Source: Dehalococcoidia bacterium
GTDB taxonomy: Bacteria; Chloroflexota; Dehalococcoidia; Dehalococcoidales; RBG-16-60-22
Assembly: GCA_030613665.1 (NCBI GenBank)
Contig: JAUWLN010000070.1
Coordinates: forward strand, 1 to 8,993
Reading direction: 5' to 3'
Length of the DNA stretch: 8,993 nucleotides
Part shown: positions 5,930-8,993 of the stretch, piece after piece
Layout of the letters: each line of letters starts with the position of its first letter
Position numbering within the stretch: position 1 is the stretch's first letter
Translations under genes and position numbers: made by a program
The notes under the pieces: generated by a model
What the model was told of the DNA's origin: nothing
Databases searched by the model: none
Seen by the model: only the letters and a program-made list of their open reading frames with translations

Positions 5930-5942
5930 AGGATAGTGCCTT

Positions 5943-6452
5943 ATGATTGTAATCGAGCGCATTCTGCAGGGGATTGACTTTATATGCATATGGGTGGGAA
6001 AACTCGCCGCTTACCTGGTGCTATTACTAATAGTTGCCGTCGTGTACGAAGTTATCTCAAGGTACGTATTTAATGAACCAACGATATGGTCTTTTGAGAT
6101 ACAGCGGATGGTGGGTGGCAGTCTCTTTGTTCTGGTACTGGCCTGGGTGCTCGTCCAGAAAGGCCATATCAGGGTAGACCTGTTATATCAGCTCCTGTCA
6201 CCTCGCGGTAAGGCGATACTTGATGTAGTGCTGACGCTGCTTATTGTTTTCCCGTTGTGGATTCTCGTCTTACCGAATTTGGTTGAGTGGGCCCAGAACT
6301 CGTGGGCAATTCATGAGCGGAGCTCAATCAGTGCCTGGAGGAACATTATCTACCCCTTTAAGACCGTGGCTCCGATAGCTTTCATTCTGCTGGCACGGGC
6401 AATGGTGACAACGTTTGTTCGCGACCTGAAAACTGTTTTCCGAGGTAAATGA
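5943..6452 (+). CDS. TRAP transporter small permease, DctQ family
   Basis: This 169-residue membrane protein is the small subunit that associates with the large permease and is needed for TRAP transport. Four hydrophobic segments are visible at about 20-38, 56-72, 92-112 and 141-158. Family signatures include SRYVFNEPTIWSFEIQRM (39-56) and KGHIRVDLLY (73-82). Length is normal. The start ATG 5943 has GAGGA (5929-5933) nine bases upstream, directly after the large stem-loop. The stop codon overlaps the start of dctM, so the two are translationally coupled. The gap to dctP is 79 bases. Confidence 0.92.
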   Translation: MIVIERILQGIDFICIWVGKLAAYLVLLLIVAVVYEVISRYVFNEPTIWSFEIQRMVGGSLFVLVLAWVLVQKGHIRVDLLYQLLSPRGKAILDVVLTLLIVFPLWILVLPNLVEWAQNSWAIHERSSISAWRNIIYPFKTVAPIAFILLARAMVTTFVRDLKTVFRGK

Positions 6453-7789
6453 TGCTAGATATAACGATAAGTCCGGCGACGGTTACCATCCTGATGCTCG
6501 GCATACTGGCGGTGGGCATCTTTTCCGGCTTTCCCCTGGCTTTTATACTGGCCGGAGTGGGCTTTGTCTTCGGGATTCTCTTTATGGGAGACCGGATTTA
6601 TGGCATGGCGGTGGCTCAGATCTATAAGACGATGACCAATTATGTTATCCTGGCGGTCCCCCTGTTCGTGTTTATGGGGATGATGCTGGGGCACTCCGGA
6701 GTTGCCGAAAAGCTCTTCGGCACCATGCATCTTATCATGGGAGGGCTACGGGGGGGACTGTCCCTGGCCACCATTTTCGTGGCCACTATCTTTGCCGCCT
6801 GCACCGGTATCATCGGCGCCTCCGTGACCACCATGGGAATACTGGCCCTGCCTCCCATGCTCAAACGAGGTTATAATAAATCGCTCGCCTGCGGTACCGT
6901 CTGCGCCGGAGGCACCCTGGGGATCCTGATACCACCCAGCATCATGATAGTCATTTACGGACCGATGGCGGCTATCTCGGTAGGACAGCTCTTTGCCGGG
7001 GCTCTTATCCCCGGTTTAATCCTTTCCGGGCTGTATATGACCTATATCCTTATTCGATGCTGGTTCAGGCCCCAAGATGGACCTCCCATATCGTTGGAGG
7101 AGAGACAGGCCGTGTCCACCCGCCAGAAAATTACCCAGATGTTCTTACAGATGATTCCCCCGATTCTCCTCATCCTGGCCGTGCTGGGCACCATCTTCGC
7201 CGGGATGGCCACCCCCACCGAGGCGGCCGGGGCAGGGGCTTTTATGGCTACTGTTATGGCTGTCGTCTATCGCCGATTCAGCTGGAAAGTTCTGAAGGGT
7301 ACGACCTATGAAACGGCGAAGATAACCGGCTTCATTATGCTGCTGGTGATTGGGGCGAGTATCTTTGTGGGCGTTTTCGGCTACCTGGGAGGCGGCAAGT
7401 TCGCCACTGAAGTGCTGTCGGCGGTACCCGGCGGCAAATGGGCTTCCTTTGCCGTCATGATGTTCATCGTGTTTGTCCTGGGTATGCTCATCGAGTGGAT
7501 TGGTTCTATATTCATTGTCGTTCCGATCTTCACGCCGGTAGCGGCGGCTCTGGGCTTTGACCCCATCTGGTTTGCCATCGCCGTCATGGTCATGTACCAG
7601 ACCGGCTTCCTGAGTCCGCCCAATGCCCATGCAATCTTCTACTTGAAAAGCGTGGCGCCACCGGAAGTGAAAATTGGGGATATTATCAGGGGTGTCTGGC
7701 CATATATTGGCCTGATTCTGGTGGGGTTGGGCATAATTACCCTTTTCCCCCAGCTGGTCCTGTGGCTTCCCAGCATTATTGTGGGATAA
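6449..7789 (+). CDS. TRAP transporter large permease, DctM family
   Basis: This 446-residue polytopic protein forms the ion-coupled transport channel; the family usually uses a sodium gradient. It has roughly a dozen hydrophobic segments. Hallmarks are FMGMMLGHSGVAEKL (75-89), FAACTGIIGASVTTMG (115-130), GGTLGILIPPSIMIVIYG (154-171), ATPTEAAGAGA (254-264) and the C-terminal TGFLSPPNAHAIFYLK (385-400). The first ATG at 6449 overlaps the dctQ stop as ATGA. A second ATG at 6452 is six bases from the GAGG at 6442-6445 and may be the true start, removing one residue. The gene is complete. Length is slightly above the common 425-435, close to the mannitol/chloroaromatic (FcbT3) type, in agreement with the binding protein. 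Confidence 0.94.
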   Translation: MMLDITISPATVTILMLGILAVGIFSGFPLAFILAGVGFVFGILFMGDRIYGMAVAQIYKTMTNYVILAVPLFVFMGMMLGHSGVAEKLFGTMHLIMGGLRGGLSLATIFVATIFAACTGIIGASVTTMGILALPPMLKRGYNKSLACGTVCAGGTLGILIPPSIMIVIYGPMAAISVGQLFAGALIPGLILSGLYMTYILIRCWFRPQDGPPISLEERQAVSTRQKITQMFLQMIPPILLILAVLGTIFAGMATPTEAAGAGAFMATVMAVVYRRFSWKVLKGTTYETAKITGFIMLLVIGASIFVGVFGYLGGGKFATEVLSAVPGGKWASFAVMMFIVFVLGMLIEWIGSIFIVVPIFTPVAAALGFDPIWFAIAVMVMYQTGFLSPPNAHAIFYLKSVAPPEVKIGDIIRGVWPYIGLILVGLGIITLFPQLVLWLPSIIVG

Positions 7790-7877
7790 GGCACAACAAA
7801 AATCCCGTTCTAGGCTAGCAGTTTGCTTAAACAGGAGTGGCAACTGACATGCCATGGAAATGAGGTGCTGTCTACAA

Positions 7878-8954
7878 ATGAGCGATCAATCTACTAAATT
7901 TTTTAACCCTTCAGGGCTCAAGCGGCTTTGCAGTGACTTATTGCAAAAGGTGAAGCTTCCGCCCAAAGATGCTGAACTGATTGCAGAATCGCTGGTGCAA
8001 GCTAATCTGCGTGGCGTGGATTCGCATGGCGTTGCCAGGATGGCAATCTATATTGAAAGGCTTAATAAAAGACTAACTAACCCTAAACCACGAATTACTA
8101 TTCTACGAGAAACGTCAGCAATGGCTCTGGCGGATGGAGATAATGGCAGTGGGCAAGTGGTGGCCAAGATGGCAATGGAACTAGCGATGGCCAAAGCCAA
8201 GGAAAGTGGTGTAAGTTTAGTAGGAATACGCAATTCCACTCACTTTGGTGCCACTGCTTTTTTCTCAATGATGGCTCTAGATAAGGACATGATAGGAATT
8301 ACGCTTGCCAATTCATATGCGACTGTAGCCCCGTGGGGCAGTAGAATTCCCTATTTTGGAACCAATCCTCTTTCCGTTGCAGTTCCCACGGGTCGAGAAT
8401 TACCTATCGTCCTTGACATGGCGACCAGTGTCGCTGCATGGGGAAAAATCATCTTAGCCGCGCAAAAGGGAGAGTCCATTCCACTGGGATGGGCGATTGA
8501 CTCAGATGGAGACGTAACCACCGATGCTGCCAGAGCTTTACAGGGTGCACTTCTCCCCTTCGGTGGACCAAAGGGATCTGGCATTTCTTTGATAATTGAT
8601 GTGTTGGCGGGACTTCTGACCGGTGCCAACTACGGACCCTATGTTGGGGACTTATACAAAGACCTGGCTAATCCGCAGAACGTGGGGCAAATGATGGGAG
8701 CAATTGATATTGGTCGATTCAGAGGTATTAATGAGTTTAAAAATCGAATGGATGCGATGATCCGAGAAATAAAGTCATTACCCACTGCTAAAGGAATGAG
8801 CGAAGTGTTTCTGCCCGGAGAGATAGAAATACGCAACCAACGGCGGAGGGAGAAGGAAGGCATCCCTCTTCCTCCCACTACCATAAATGATTTGCAGAAT
8901 CTGTCATCGGAATACGGAGTGCTTTGGTGGGATGACCTGCCACCAAATAGCTGA
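7878..8954 (+). CDS. Ldh/Mdh-family NAD(P)-dependent 2-hydroxyacid dehydrogenase
   Basis: This protein belongs to the type 2 malate/L-lactate dehydrogenase family (YiaK, ComC, AllD relatives), which oxidises 2-hydroxy acids or reduces 2-oxo acids with NAD(P) using a fold unlike classical LDH. Numbered from this start (358 residues), it shows RGVDSHGVAR (45-54), RNSTHFGATAFF with the active-site His122, PYFGTNPLSVAVP (158-170), LDMATSVAAWGK (179-190), IPLGWAIDSDGDVTTD (201-216) and LPFGGPKGSGISLIIDVLAG (226-245). ATG 7878 is chosen because GAGGTG (7862-7867) precedes it by ten bases. ATG 7854 would add eight residues (MEMRCCLQ) but is 16 bases from the nearest AGGAG. It follows dctM by 88 bases without a terminator, so it may be co-transcribed, though it is visibly more AT-rich than the permease genes. 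Substrate unknown; lactate, malate or another 2-hydroxy acid are options. Confidence 0.92.
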   Translation: MSDQSTKFFNPSGLKRLCSDLLQKVKLPPKDAELIAESLVQANLRGVDSHGVARMAIYIERLNKRLTNPKPRITILRETSAMALADGDNGSGQVVAKMAMELAMAKAKESGVSLVGIRNSTHFGATAFFSMMALDKDMIGITLANSYATVAPWGSRIPYFGTNPLSVAVPTGRELPIVLDMATSVAAWGKIILAAQKGESIPLGWAIDSDGDVTTDAARALQGALLPFGGPKGSGISLIIDVLAGLLTGANYGPYVGDLYKDLANPQNVGQMMGAIDIGRFRGINEFKNRMDAMIREIKSLPTAKGMSEVFLPGEIEIRNQRRREKEGIPLPPTTINDLQNLSSEYGVLWWDDLPPNS

Positions 8955-8993
8955 CTCAGGTAAAAACTACGTTAGTGATATTGGGGTGCCTTC
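8955..8993. other. Short tail after the dehydrogenase gene
   Basis: Only 39 bases follow the stop codon before the window ends. I see no terminator hairpin and no new start with a ribosome site, so whether the operon continues cannot be judged. Confidence 0.5.

Noticed and set aside
7145..7855. Minus-strand open frame of over 200 codons opposite dctM
   Set aside because: It mirrors a highly conserved membrane protein; its product is rich in His, Asn and Gln with no domain, as expected of an antisense shadow.

Overview
This window looks like a catabolic gene neighbourhood from an uncultured bacterium of moderate GC content. The best guess is a monoderm such as a Chloroflexota (Dehalococcoidia-like) lineage. 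The placement is an inference from two things: the TRAP solute-binding protein is a lipoprotein with a long Ala-Pro linker, as expected in a cell without a conventional periplasm, and the genes carry strong AGGAGG-type ribosome sites with this gene mix. No rRNA, tRNA, CRISPR array, transposase or phage gene was seen.

Layout. 1-725 has no confident gene; it holds one possible 55-residue ORF and an imperfect direct repeat. 726-2522 (minus) is a thiamine-diphosphate (ThDP) enzyme resembling oxalyl-CoA decarboxylase and 2-hydroxyacyl-CoA lyase. It is transcribed divergently from 2787-4001 (plus), a class III (CaiB/BaiF, formyl-CoA transferase-like) CoA-transferase. The 264-base gap between them holds plausible promoters for both directions and several palindromes that could bind a shared regulator. 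4002-4744 is a long AT-rich gap with dyads, a possible promoter and a possible short peptide. 4745-7789 is a complete three-gene TRAP transporter: lipid-anchored binding protein, small permease and large permease. A strong 15-bp stem-loop sits between the first two genes. 7878-8954 is an Ldh/Mdh-family (YiaK/ComC-like) NAD(P)-dependent 2-hydroxyacid dehydrogenase.

How the genes may work together. The binding protein belongs to the TRAP family whose studied members take up 2-oxo acids or lactate, and the dehydrogenase interconverts 2-hydroxy and 2-oxo acids. The CoA-transferase could charge a carboxylic acid with CoA, and the ThDP enzyme could decarboxylate or cleave the resulting acyl-CoA, possibly releasing formyl-CoA. 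Together they could form an uptake and C1-releasing degradation route for a small 2-hydroxy or 2-oxo acid, with oxalate as a simpler alternative. The individual family assignments are strong, whereas the joint pathway and its substrate are hypothetical.
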